Below, in pieces: positions 27,111-35,981 of a DNA stretch of 64,000 bases. The position numbers and the translations under genes are program-made. The first letter of the stretch is position 1, and every line of letters starts with the position of its first letter. Under the pieces are notes generated by a model. That model saw only the letters and a list, made by a program, of their open reading frames with translations, had not been told where the DNA came from and searched no databases. The DNA comes from Paracoccus liaowanqingii (GTDB lineage Bacteria; Pseudomonadota; Alphaproteobacteria; Rhodobacterales; Rhodobacteraceae). The DNA is taken from the NCBI RefSeq assembly GCF_004683865.2, contig NZ_CP038439.1:1342501-1406500 (forward strand), read 5' to 3'.

Positions 27111-27137
27111 GGCGGGCCCCCTGGGCGGGGGCCTGCC
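27111..27137 (+). promoter_or_regulatory. stem-loop after the capsid gene
   Basis: GGCGGGCCCCC (27111-27121), loop TGGGC, GGGGGCCTGCC (27127-27137): an 11-bp stem with one G-U pair in RNA, no T tract, in the 198-base gap between capsid and ORFg6. It may be a partial terminator or RNA-stabilising element that sets capsid expression above that of the connector genes. The rest of the gap shows nothing else recognisable. Confidence 0.45.
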
Positions 27138-27178
27138 TACGGTGGTGATGCGGACGGATGGCACGGGAGGTTCGCGAG

Positions 27179-27793
27179 ATGATGCTGATAGAGGAAACGG
27201 CGCCTGCGGCGGAGGCGCTGCCGGTGGCCGCCCTGCGCGGGCATTTGCGGCTGGCCCAGGGCTTCGAGGGGCCCGAGGATGCCGCCGAGACGGCGGCGCT
27301 GGCGGGCTTTCTGCGCGCGGCGATCGCCGCGATCGAGGGGCGCACGGGCAAGGTTCTGCTGAAGCGGCGCTTCCGGATGCAGCTGGACGACTGGCGCGAC
27401 CGGCTGGGACAGGCCCTGCCGCTGGCGCCGGTCCATGCGGTCGAGCGGATCGAGATCGACGACGGGTCGGGCACCGTGACCTCGCTGCCGCCCGAGGGCT
27501 GGCGGCTGGTCCCGGACCTGCAACGCCCGGTCATCCTGCCCACGGGCGTGGTCCTGCCCCATGTGCCGCGCCGGGGATCGGTGACGGTGACCTTCCTTGC
27601 GGGCTTCGGTGAGACCTGGGCAGAGGTGCCGCCCGACCTGGCGCAGGCCGTCCTGCTGCTGGCGGCGCGCTATTACGACGACCGCAGCCGGGACGAGCGC
27701 CATCATGCGATGCCCTTCGGGGTCAGCTCGCTGATCGAGCGTTGGCGGGCGGTGCGCACGCTGGCCGGGCGCGGCAACCGGGAGTGGCGCTGA
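27179..27793 (+). CDS. GTA ORFg6, head-tail connector (adaptor)
   Basis: 204 residues of the phage conserved gp6/phiE125-gp8-like connector family, which docks below the portal. The start LRGHLRLAQGFE with the acidic ETAALAGFLRAAIAAIEGRTGKVL helix pair and the C-terminal LAQAVLLLAARYYDDRS are typical. ATG 27179 has GGGAGG 8 bases upstream; an ATG at 27158 would add seven residues. Its stop overlaps the next start (TGATG). Confidence 0.85.
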   Translation: MMLIEETAPAAEALPVAALRGHLRLAQGFEGPEDAAETAALAGFLRAAIAAIEGRTGKVLLKRRFRMQLDDWRDRLGQALPLAPVHAVERIEIDDGSGTVTSLPPEGWRLVPDLQRPVILPTGVVLPHVPRRGSVTVTFLAGFGETWAEVPPDLAQAVLLLAARYYDDRSRDERHHAMPFGVSSLIERWRAVRTLAGRGNREWR

Positions 27794-28131
27794 TGGCCCT
27801 GCCGGATCTGACCACGCGCCTGGGGCTGGAGACATCCGAGCGCATCGCGGACGGGCTGGGCGGGCACGCCACCGTCTGGCGGCATCTGGGCTGGCTCTGG
27901 GCGCATCTGGATGCGCGCTCGGGGCGCGAGCAGGGCACCGGGGCGGGCCTGATTAGCGTCGTGCAGTGGCGCATCACCCTGAGGGCCGCCCCGGTGGGCG
28001 ATCCGCGCCGGCCGCGCCCGGGCCAGCGGTTCCGCCTTGGCCCCCGGCTGTTCCTGATCGAGGCGGTCGCGGAACACGACGGAACGGGGCGGTTCCTGGA
28101 CTGCTTTTCGCGCGAGGAGGACCTGACATGA
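27793..28131 (+). CDS. GTA ORFg7, head-tail stopper/closure protein
   Basis: 112-residue head-tail joining protein (phage SPP1-gp16-like family). The pattern WAHLDARSGREQGTGAGLISVVQWRITLR and RPGQRFRLGPRLFLIEAV matches the beta-barrel closure family. It seals the connector after DNA packaging. It overlaps the preceding gene by one base and the following gene by ATGA. Confidence 0.82.
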   Translation: MALPDLTTRLGLETSERIADGLGGHATVWRHLGWLWAHLDARSGREQGTGAGLISVVQWRITLRAAPVGDPRRPRPGQRFRLGPRLFLIEAVAEHDGTGRFLDCFSREEDLT

Positions 28132-28547
28132 GCTATGGGGCGGGGGTCGCCTTGCAGGCGGCCGTCTATCAGCACCTGCGCGCCGATGCCGCGCTGGCGG
28201 ATCTGGTCGGCGACGCGATCTATGACGCGATGCCGGTCGAGGCGCCGAGCGGGGTCTTCGTGTCCCTGGGACCCGAGGAGGCGCGCGATGCCAGCGACGC
28301 CACGGCCCGCGGGTCGCGGCATGACTTCGTGATCTCGGTGATGGCAGGCAGCGACAGCGGTGCGGGCTTCGGCGCGGTCAAGGCGGCGGCGGTGGCCGTG
28401 GCCAACGCGCTGGAGGCGGGCGGGCTGGTTCTGTCGCGGGGCCGGCTGGCCGGGATGTGGTTCCTGCGTGCCTCGGCACGCCGGGTGAAAAGCGGTGCGG
28501 CGCGCCAGGTCGACCTGACCTTTCGCGCGCGCATCGATCTGACGTGA
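28128..28547 (+). CDS. GTA ORFg8, tail terminator (DUF3168)
   Basis: 139 residues of the DUF3168 tail-completion family: the start ALQAAVYQHLRADAALADLVGDAIYD and the middle FVSLGPEEARDASDA are characteristic. The protein caps the tail tube at its head end. It overlaps ORFg7 by ATGA; the next gene begins 12 bases after its stop, preceded by GAGAGGACAGG. Confidence 0.85.
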   Translation: MSYGAGVALQAAVYQHLRADAALADLVGDAIYDAMPVEAPSGVFVSLGPEEARDASDATARGSRHDFVISVMAGSDSGAGFGAVKAAAVAVANALEAGGLVLSRGRLAGMWFLRASARRVKSGAARQVDLTFRARIDLT

Positions 28548-28559
28548 GAGGACAGGACA

Positions 28560-28973
28560 ATGGCGGTACAGAGCGGACGCGATCTGCTGATCAAGATGGA
28601 CATGTCCGGCGACGGCACGTTCGAGACCCTGGCGGGACTGCGCGCGACGCGCCTGTCCTTCAACGCCGAGACGGTGGACGTCACCAGCCTGGAAAGCGAG
28701 GGCGGCTGGCGCGAGCTGCTGGGCGGGGCGGGCATCCGCAGCGCGCAGATCGCGGGCTCGGGCGTGTTCCGCGACGCGGACAGCGACGGGCGGGCGCGGC
28801 AGGCCTTCTTCGACGGCGAGATCCCGCGCTTTCAGGTGATCATCCCCGATTTCGGGCGCGTCGAGGGGCCGTTCCAGATCACCGGTCTGGACTATGCCGG
28901 CAGCCATGACGGCGAGGCCACCTACGAGATGGCGCTGGCCTCGGCCGGGGCGCTGAGCTTCGTGGCTTTGTGA
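28560..28973 (+). CDS. GTA ORFg9, major tail tube protein
   Basis: 137 residues of the TP901-1-like major tail protein family. The start AVQSGRDLLIKMD, the motif ATRLSFNAETVDVTSLESE and the C-terminal ATYEMALASAGALSFVAL are typical. It polymerises into the non-contractile tail tube of this siphovirus-like particle. The TGA overlaps the ATG of ORFg10 by one base. Confidence 0.87.
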   Translation: MAVQSGRDLLIKMDMSGDGTFETLAGLRATRLSFNAETVDVTSLESEGGWRELLGGAGIRSAQIAGSGVFRDADSDGRARQAFFDGEIPRFQVIIPDFGRVEGPFQITGLDYAGSHDGEATYEMALASAGALSFVAL

Positions 28974-29287
28974 TGGCCAATGCGCTGCGCGGTGAGGTCG
29001 CGCTGGTGCTGGATGGCCAGCCCCATGTCGCCCGGCTGACCCTGGGCGCGCTGGCCGAGCTGGAGGGCCAGCTGCAGGCCGACGGGCTGGCCGGGCTGGT
29101 GGCCCGGATGGACGACGGGCGGTTTTCCAGTAGTGAGATCCTGGCGGTCGTCGTGGCGGGCCTGCGGGGCGCGGGCTGGACCGGCCAGGCGCGGGACCTG
29201 ACGGCCGTGCAGATCGGGGGCGGGCCGCTGGAGGCCGCCCGGATCGCGGCGCGGCTGCTGGCGCTGGCCTTCCGGGCGCCGGAATGA
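28973..29287 (+). CDS. GTA ORFg10, tail assembly protein
   Basis: 104 residues of the GTA-gp10 family. VALVLDGQPHVARLTLGALAELEG at the start is the hallmark. Its place after the tail tube gene and before the tape measure, with the next small gene overlapping, matches tail assembly chaperones of phages; chaperone function is inference. Coupled to both neighbours by TGATG and ATGA junctions. Confidence 0.83.
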   Translation: MANALRGEVALVLDGQPHVARLTLGALAELEGQLQADGLAGLVARMDDGRFSSSEILAVVVAGLRGAGWTGQARDLTAVQIGGGPLEAARIAARLLALAFRAPE

Positions 29288-29550
29288 GCGGGGGCGCCGG
29301 ATCCGGGGGCGCGGGCCTGGACTGGGCCGGGCTGATGCGCGCCGGGCTGCGCGACCTGCGGCTGCATCCCGACCAGTTCTGGGCGCTGACGCCCGCCGAA
29401 CTGGGGCTGATGCTGGGGCTGGGCCCGGCGGGCCTGCCCCGCATGACGCGCGACCGGCTGGCCGGGCTGGCGGCCCGATATCCTGACGCGTCCGGACCTT
29501 CGGGCGCGCGAACGGATGAACCGAGGGGACAGGACGATGGCGATGGGTGA
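29284..29550 (+). CDS. GTA ORFg10.1, small tail assembly protein
   Basis: 88 residues of the rcc01693/TIGR02216 phage-like family, with MRAGLRDLRLHPDQFWALTPAELGLMLG as the conserved core. With ORFg10 it occupies the position where lambda-like phages encode the two tail-assembly chaperones by frameshifting; here two separate overlapping genes (ATGA) replace the frameshift. The 3' end overlaps ORFg11 slightly. Confidence 0.8.
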   Translation: MSGGAGSGGAGLDWAGLMRAGLRDLRLHPDQFWALTPAELGLMLGLGPAGLPRMTRDRLAGLAARYPDASGPSGARTDEPRGQDDGDG

Positions 29551-30181
29551 GGGGGCCGGGTCCATGCTGGACCGGCTGGACGACGATCTGGGCGGCACCG
29601 CCCGCGAGACGCGCGAGTTCCAGGCCGAATTGGGGCGGCTGCGCCAGTCGATGACGCTGACCTCGCGCGAGGTGGGCACGCTGAGCTCGGGTCTGGAACG
29701 GGGGCTGGGGCGGGCGATCGACGGGTTGGTGCTGGATGGCGGCAACCTATCGGATGCGCTGACAACCATCGGCCGGTCGCTGGCCGACACGGTCTATGGC
29801 ATCGCGATGAAGCCGGTCGAGGGGGCCTTGGCCGGGACCTTCGCGGGCGGTCTGGGCAGCCTGCTGGGCACTAGCCTGACGCCCTTCGCCAAGGGCGGTG
29901 CCTTTGCGCAAGGGCGCCAGATCGGGGGCATCGTCTCGGCCCCCACGGCCTTTCCGATGCGGGGCGGGCAGGGCCTGATGGGCGAGGCCGGTCCCGAGGC
30001 GATCCTGCCGCTGCGGCGCGGCCCGGATGGCAGGCTGGGGGTCGCCGCCGCCGGAGGGGGGGGGTCGGTGAACGTCACCTTCAACATCCAGACCCCCGAC
30101 GTGGCGGGCTTCCGGCGCAGCCAGGGGCAGATCGCCGCCCAGATGTCGCGCGTGCTGGCGCGCGGCGAGCGCAACAGCTGA
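29537..30181 (+). CDS. GTA ORFg11, short tape-measure protein
   Basis: 214 residues (or 221 from ATG 29516). An amphipathic N-terminal half (TREFQAELGRLRQSMTLTSREV) and a C-terminal glycine-rich part with FAKGGAFAQGR and GLMGEAGPEAILPLRRGPDG, a signature found at the end of many tape-measure proteins. It is very short for this role, which agrees with the short tail of GTA particles, since tape length sets tail length. ATG 29537 has GAGGGGAC upstream at a suitable distance. Confidence 0.85.
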   Translation: MAMGEGAGSMLDRLDDDLGGTARETREFQAELGRLRQSMTLTSREVGTLSSGLERGLGRAIDGLVLDGGNLSDALTTIGRSLADTVYGIAMKPVEGALAGTFAGGLGSLLGTSLTPFAKGGAFAQGRQIGGIVSAPTAFPMRGGQGLMGEAGPEAILPLRRGPDGRLGVAAAGGGGSVNVTFNIQTPDVAGFRRSQGQIAAQMSRVLARGERNS

Positions 30182-30194
30182 AAGGGGGCAGCAG

Positions 30195-30827
30195 ATGGCC
30201 TTTCACGATGTCAGATTTCCCGCCAACCTGTCCTTTGGCGCCATCGGCGGCCCCGAGCGGCGGACCGAGATCGTCACCCTGGCCAGCGGCTTCGAGGAGC
30301 GCAACACGCCCTGGAGCCATGCCCTGCGCCGCTTCGATGCGGGGATGGGTCTGCGGTCGCTAGACGATCTGTCGGCCGTCATCGCCTTCTTCGAGGCGCG
30401 CGCCGGGCAGCTGCACGCCTTTCGCTGGAAGGACTGGTCGGATCACAAGAGCTGCCTGCCCTCGGCCGCGCCCGAGTTCACCGACCAGGTGATCGCGGTG
30501 GGCGACGGGCAGCGGCGCAGCTTTGCCCTGAGCAAGGCCTATCGGTCGGGGGCCACGGTCTATCACCGCCCCATCACCAAGCCGGTCGCGGGCTCGGTCC
30601 GGGCGGGGATCGGCGGCAGCGAGGTCTTTGTCGAGTTGAACTACGCCGTCGATCATGGCGCCGGGCTGATCCTGTTCCACGAGCCCCCGGGCGTCGGGGC
30701 CGAGATCACCGCGGGCTTCGAGTTCGACGTGCCGGTGCGCTTCGACACGGACCGGATCGCGGTGTCGGTGGGGTCGTTCCAGGCGGGGCAGGTGCCCAGC
30801 ATCCCGGTGGTGGAGGTGCGGGCATGA
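30195..30827 (+). CDS. GTA ORFg12, distal tail protein (DUF2460)
   Basis: 210 residues, DUF2460 family: the start FHDVRFPANLSFGAIGGPERRTEIV, the middle FRWKDWSDHKS and the end DVPVRFDTDRIAVSV are diagnostic. It forms the ring joining the tail tube to the baseplate hub. Its stop overlaps ORFg13 by ATGA. AAAGGGGG precedes the ATG at a good distance. Confidence 0.9.
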   Translation: MAFHDVRFPANLSFGAIGGPERRTEIVTLASGFEERNTPWSHALRRFDAGMGLRSLDDLSAVIAFFEARAGQLHAFRWKDWSDHKSCLPSAAPEFTDQVIAVGDGQRRSFALSKAYRSGATVYHRPITKPVAGSVRAGIGGSEVFVELNYAVDHGAGLILFHEPPGVGAEITAGFEFDVPVRFDTDRIAVSVGSFQAGQVPSIPVVEVRA

Positions 30828-31654
30828 GCGTCACGACGATGGCCCGCGCTTGGTCGCTGCGGCGCGGTGACGGGCTGGTGCTGGGCTTTACCGATCATGA
30901 CGGTCCGCTGGCCTTCGACGGCATCGCGTTCCGCCCCGACCGGGGGCTGACGGCCCGGGCGCTGGTGCAGGGCACCGGGCTGTCGGTCGACAATTCCGAG
31001 GCCACCGGCGCCCTCAGCGACGACGCGATCACCGAGCGCGATCTGATGGCGGGCCGGTGGGATGCGGCCGAGCTGCGCCTGTGGGAGGTCGACTGGACCG
31101 ATGTCGCGCAGCGGCGGCTGGTCTTTCGCGGCTCCCTGGGCGAGGTCTCGCGCAGCAACGGCGCCTTCCGGGCCGAGCTGCGCGGGCTGTCGGACCTGCT
31201 GAATGCGCCGCAAGGCCGGGTCTATCACCCGCGCTGTTCGGCGCGCTTGGGCGACGGGGCCTGCCGGGTCGATCTGGGGGCATCCGGCCTGTCGGTGGAC
31301 CGGGCGGTCGAGGGGCTGGAAGAGGGGCGCGTCTTCCGGTTCGCGGCATTCCCCGCCTTCGATGCCAACTGGTTCGAGCATGGCCGGCTGGAGGTGCGGA
31401 CGGGCGCCGCCGAGGGGTTGCAGGGCGCGATCAAGAACGACAGCGCCCTGCCCGGCGGCGGGCGGGTGATCGAGCTGTGGTCGGCGCTTGGTCTGCTGCC
31501 CGCGCCCGGCGATCAGCTGCGGCTGACGGCGGGATGCGACAAGGCGGCAACCAGCTGCCGCTTGAAGTTCGGGAATTTCGCCAATTTCCGCGGCTTTCCG
31601 CATCTGCCGCCCGAGGACTGGCTGCTGGCCCCGCAGGTGAACCGCCATGGATGA
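30824..31654 (+). CDS. GTA ORFg13, tail hub protein (DUF2163)
   Basis: 276 residues, DUF2163 family: ARAWSLRRGDGLVLGFTDHD at the start and NFANFRGFPHLPPED near the end. Four cysteines (138, 147, 238, 245) are spaced as two pairs; they could hold a metal or iron-sulfur centre as in lambda tail-tip protein gpL, which is inference. It forms the baseplate hub. The last 8 bases overlap the ORFg14 start. Confidence 0.88.
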   Translation: MSVTTMARAWSLRRGDGLVLGFTDHDGPLAFDGIAFRPDRGLTARALVQGTGLSVDNSEATGALSDDAITERDLMAGRWDAAELRLWEVDWTDVAQRRLVFRGSLGEVSRSNGAFRAELRGLSDLLNAPQGRVYHPRCSARLGDGACRVDLGASGLSVDRAVEGLEEGRVFRFAAFPAFDANWFEHGRLEVRTGAAEGLQGAIKNDSALPGGGRVIELWSALGLLPAPGDQLRLTAGCDKAATSCRLKFGNFANFRGFPHLPPEDWLLAPQVNRHG

Positions 31655-32075
31655 CCCGGTCGTCGTGGCGGCGCGGGGCTGGCTGGGCACGCCCTATGTG
31701 CATCAGGCCAGCGCGAAGGGCAGCGGTGCCGATTGCCTGGGCCTCATTCGCGGCATCTGGCGCGAGATCCGCGGGGCCGAGCCCGAGACGCCCCCCGCCT
31801 ATACCGCGGACTGGGCGGAATGCGGCGGGACCGAGGTGCTGCTGGGCGCCGCGATGCGCCACCTGGCGCCCGTTCCCGCCGATGCCGCATGGGCGCCGGG
31901 CCAGGTGCTGCTGTTCCGCATGCGTCCCGGGGCCATCGCCAAGCATCTGGGCATCCTGTCGCAGGACGGGGACGCGGCACGGTTCATCCATGCCTATACC
32001 TCTCACGGGGTCATCGACAGTCCGCTGACCCCGCCCTGGCGATCCCGGATCGTGGCACGGTTTCGGTTTCCCTGA
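31647..32075 (+). CDS. GTA ORFg14, NlpC/P60-type cell-wall peptidase
   Basis: 142-residue papain-like peptidase that probably cuts peptidoglycan during DNA delivery. The catalytic cysteine is in GSGADCLGLIRGIW, the histidine in IAKHLGILSQ, and the end is SPLTPPWRSRIVARFRF. The arrangement WLGTPYVHQASAKG before the cysteine is characteristic of phage NlpC proteins. The gene overlaps ORFg13 by 8 bases and lies 24 bases before the giant tail-tip gene. Confidence 0.9.
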   Translation: MDDPVVVAARGWLGTPYVHQASAKGSGADCLGLIRGIWREIRGAEPETPPAYTADWAECGGTEVLLGAAMRHLAPVPADAAWAPGQVLLFRMRPGAIAKHLGILSQDGDAARFIHAYTSHGVIDSPLTPPWRSRIVARFRFP

Positions 32076-32099
32076 GCATTTCGAACAAAGGAGGCCCTG

Positions 32100-35000
32100 A
32101 TGGCCACGATCGTCCTGTCTGCCGTGGGGGCCTCGCTTGGGGCGGGGTTCGGCGGCGCCGTCCTGGGCCTGTCGGGCGCCGTGCTGGGACGTGCGGCGGG
32201 TGCCTTGGTCGGGCGGGCCATCGACCAGCGCCTGCTGGGCGGCGGCGCCCGGGCGGTCGAGACCGGGCGCATCGACCGGCTGCGCATCCAGACCGCCGGC
32301 GAGGGCATGGCCGTGCCGCGCATCTGGGGACAGATGCGGGTGCCGGGACACGTGATCTGGGCCTCGCCCCTGGAGGAGATCGCGCGCAGCGAGGATGCGG
32401 GCGGCGGCAAGGGCGCGCCGCGCACGCAGGTCACCCAGATCAGCTATCGGCTGTCGCTGGCTTTGGCCCTGGCCGAGGGGCCGGTCCTGTCGGTCGGCAG
32501 GATCTGGGCGGATGGCGAGGAGATCGCGCAGCGGGATCTGAACCTGCGCATCTATCTGGGCGGCGAGGCGCAGATGCCCGACCCGGTCATCGCCGCGCTG
32601 GAGGGGGACATGGCGCCCAGCTATCGCGGCATCGCCTATGTGGTGCTGGAGAACCTGGCGCTGGAGCGATGGGGCAACCGCCTGCCGCAGCTGAGCTTCG
32701 AGGTCACCTGCCCGGCGCGCGACGGAAGCGGGCTGGTGCGCGACGTGCGGGCCGTGGCGCTGATCCCCGGCACGGGCGAATATGCGCTGGCCACGACCCC
32801 GGTGACCGAGGGCGGCGATCTGGGCGAAAGCCGCAGCTTCAACACCAACACGCCGATGGGGGGCACGGACTTCTCGGCCTCGCTGGACGTGCTGGGGCGC
32901 GAGCTGCCCGGGGTCGGGTCGGTCGCGATGGTCGTGTCCTGGTTCGGCAGCGACCTTCGGATCGGCCAGTGCGAGGTCCGCCCCAAGGTCGAGTTCCGCG
33001 AGGTCGACGGCGCCGAGATGCCGTGGCGTGCGGGCGGCATCACCCGGGCCGAGGCGGCCGAGGTCGCGCGGCAGGACGGGCGTCCGATCTATGGCGGCAC
33101 GCCCTCGGACCGCTCGGTGATCGAGGGGCTGCGGGCGCTCGGCGCATCGGGGCGGCGGGCGATCTTCTATCCCTTCATCCTGATGGAGCAGATGGCGGGC
33201 AACGGGCTGCCCGATCCCTATGGGGCCGAGGAGCAACCGGCCTTGCCGTGGCGTGGGCGCATCACCTCCAGCGTGGCGCCGGGGCGGCCGGGGACGACGG
33301 ACGGGACCGCGGCGGCGGCGGCGCAGGTCGCGGCGTTCTTCGGAACCGCCCAGCCCGGCCATTTCACGCGCAGCGGCGACCGGGTCAGCTATTCGGGGCC
33401 GGATACGTGGTCCTATCGCCGGTTCATCCTGCACTATGCCCATGTCTGCGCGGCGGCGGGGGGGTGCGACGCCTTCCTGATCGGGTCCGAGATGGTCGCG
33501 ATGACCCGGATCCGGGGGCCGCAGAACAGCTATCCGGCGGTGGCGGCGCTGCGCCAGCTGGCCGCCGACGTGCGCGCGATCCTGGGGCCGGGCGTCAGGA
33601 TCGGCTATGCCGCCGACTGGTCGGAGTATTTCGGGCATCACCCGGGCGCGGGCGAGCTGTTCTTCCACCTCGATCCGCTCTGGGCGGACCCCAACATCGA
33701 CTTCATCGGCATCGACAACTACATGCCGCTGTCGGATTGGCGCGACGGCGATGACCATCTGGACGCATCCTGGGGCCGGATCGACAATATCGACTATCTG
33801 CGCGCCAATGTGGCGGGGGGCGAGGGGTACGACTGGTACTATGCCAGCGAGGCCGACCGCGACGCGCAGGTCCGCACGCCCATCACCGACGGCACCTATG
33901 ACGAGGCCTGGGTCTGGCGCTACAAGGATCTGGCCGGCTGGTGGCAGAACCTGCATTACGACCGCCCCGGCGGGGTGCGGCAGGCGCAGGCGACGGCCTG
34001 GGTGCCCGGGTCCAAGCCCATCTGGTTCACCGAGTTCGGCTGCGCGGCGCTGGACAAGGCGACCAACCAGCCCAACAAGTTCCTGGACGCGATGTCGTCG
34101 GAAAGCATGCTGCCCTATTACTCGAACGGCACCCGGAACGACGGGCTGCAGGCGGCCTATGTCGCGGCGGTGACGGCGCATTGGCGCGATCCGGACAACA
34201 ATCCGGTCAATGCGACGGGCCTGCGGATGCTGGATCTGGACCGGGCGCATGTCTGGTGCTGGGACGCGCGGCCATATCCGGGCTTTCCGGGGCGCGAGGA
34301 TCTGTGGTCGGACGGCCCGGCCTGGGATCGCGGCCATTGGCTGAACGGGCGCGCGGGCGCGGTGACGCTGCGCGCGGTGGTGGCCGACATCTGCCGCGCG
34401 GCGGGGCTTGAGGGTGTCGATGTCTCGGGCCTGTCCGGCGTGGTGCGCGGCTATGCGCTGCAGGGGTCCGAATCGGCGCGGGCGGCGCTGCAGCCCCTGA
34501 TGCTGGCCCATGGCTTCGACGCGGTCGAGCGGGACGGCACGTTGCGCTTTGTCATGCGCGACGGGTTGGCCCGGGCCGAGATCGGGCCCGAGGATCTGGC
34601 GCTGGCCGACGAGGTCACCGGCTTCGAGACGGTCCGCCAGATCGAGGCGGCGCAGCCGGGCCAGCTGCGGCTGAGCCACGTCGCGGCGGGCGGCGATTAC
34701 GGGGTGGCCACCGCCGAGGCGAGCCTGGCCGATGCCGACCGCCGTGCGGTGTCCGAGAGCGAGTTCGCGATGGTGCTGACGCGCGCCGAGGGCCGCGCGA
34801 TCGCCGATCGCTGGATCGCCGAGGCCGAGCTGGCGCGGGACACGGCGCGCTTCGCCCTGCCGCCCTCGCGCGCTGATCTGGGGCCGGGGGATGTGATCAC
34901 CAGCCGGATGCCCGGGCAGGACAGCCGCCGCTGGCGCATCGACCGGGTCGAGCGGGCGGGCGCCATCACCATCGACGCGGTGCGGGTCGATCCCGGCCTT

Positions 35001-35981
35001 TATACCCCGCGCCTGAGCTTTCAGGAGCAGGGCGGCCTGCGCCGCTATGCGCCGCCGATGCCGGTCTTCCCGGTGATGCTGGACCTGCCGCTGCTGCGCG
35101 GCGACGAGGTGCCGCACGCCCCCTGGCTGGCGGTAGCGGCCCATCCCTGGCCGGGGTCGGTTGCGGCCTATGGTTCGGCCGAGGCCGAGGGCGGGTTCGA
35201 GCTGAACCTGATCCTGCAGCGACGGGCGCTGATCGGGCGGACGCTGACGCCGCTGGCCCCTGCGCGGCCGGGGGTGATCGACCGGGGCGCGCCCCTGCGG
35301 CTGCGGCTGATCGGCGATCCGCTGCGGTCGGTGACGGAACGCGCGCTGCTGTCCGGGGCCAATGCCCTGGCCATCGGCGATGGCAGCGTGGACGGGTGGG
35401 AGGTGATGCAGTTCGCCCGCGCCGATCTGGTGGCCCCCAATCTCTGGGAGATCAGCCACCGCCTGCGCGGGCAGGCGGGCACGGACGGGGTAATGCCGCA
35501 GGTCTGGCCCGCGGGCAGCCTGGTCGTGCTGCTGGACGGGGCACCGAAGCAGCTGGACCTGCCGCCCTCGGCGCGGGGGCGGGAACGGTTCTGGCGCGTC
35601 GGTCCCGCGCTGCGGGCGCCCGACGATGCCAGCTATCGCGACCTGACGACCGAGGCCTAGGGGATCGGGCTGCGGCCTTATGCGCCCTGCCATCTGCGGA
35701 TGGAGGGGCGCCGGGTCACCTGGGTGCGGCGCAGCCGGATCGAGGGGGATGGCTGGGACGGTCCCGACATCCCCCTGGGCGAGGAGAGCGAACGCTATCT
35801 GCTGCGGCTGATGCGTGAGGGCGTGGTGCTGGCCGAGGTCCAGACCTCGGACCCCGACTGGAGCGTGCCAGAAGCCCTCTGGGCGTCGCTGCCCCCCGGT
35901 CCGGTCACGGTCGCCGTGGCCCAACTGTCGCAGACCTTCGGGCGCGGCCCCTTTGCAAGGAGAGATTTCGATGTCCGGTGA
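32100..35981 (+). CDS. GTA ORFg15, giant tail-tip protein (megatron), interrupted by an in-frame TAG
   Basis: The frame is open for 1186 codons from ATG 32100 (AAAGGAGG upstream), stops at TAG 35658-35660, and continues in the same frame for 106 more codons to TGA 35979. The last part (GLRPYAPCHLR, IPLGEESERYLLRL, QTFGRGPF) is the normal C-terminus of this family, and the total of about 1293 matches the usual full length. Domains: an N-terminal membrane-like segment (residues 5-40), a tail-tip region, a TIM-barrel-like glycosidase-type domain (near residues 420-730, with LIGSEMVAMTRIR and WFTEFGCAALDK), and a phage-tail domain. It would penetrate the recipient envelope. Either a nonsense mutation, a readthrough site, or a sequencing error. 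Confidence 0.88.
35658..35660 (+). other. in-frame amber codon within ORFg15
   Basis: The codons are GAG GCC TAG GGG ATC GGG, giving EA*GIG. A single base change from TTG (Leu) or similar would explain it. The downstream 106 codons keep frame and family-specific sequence, so any inactivation must be recent, or the codon is read through at some level. Confidence 0.9.

Noticed and set aside
35700..35981. Separate 93-residue gene after the amber codon
   Set aside because: It has no ribosome site and continues exactly the frame and family sequence of ORFg15, so it is the interrupted C-terminus, not an independent gene.
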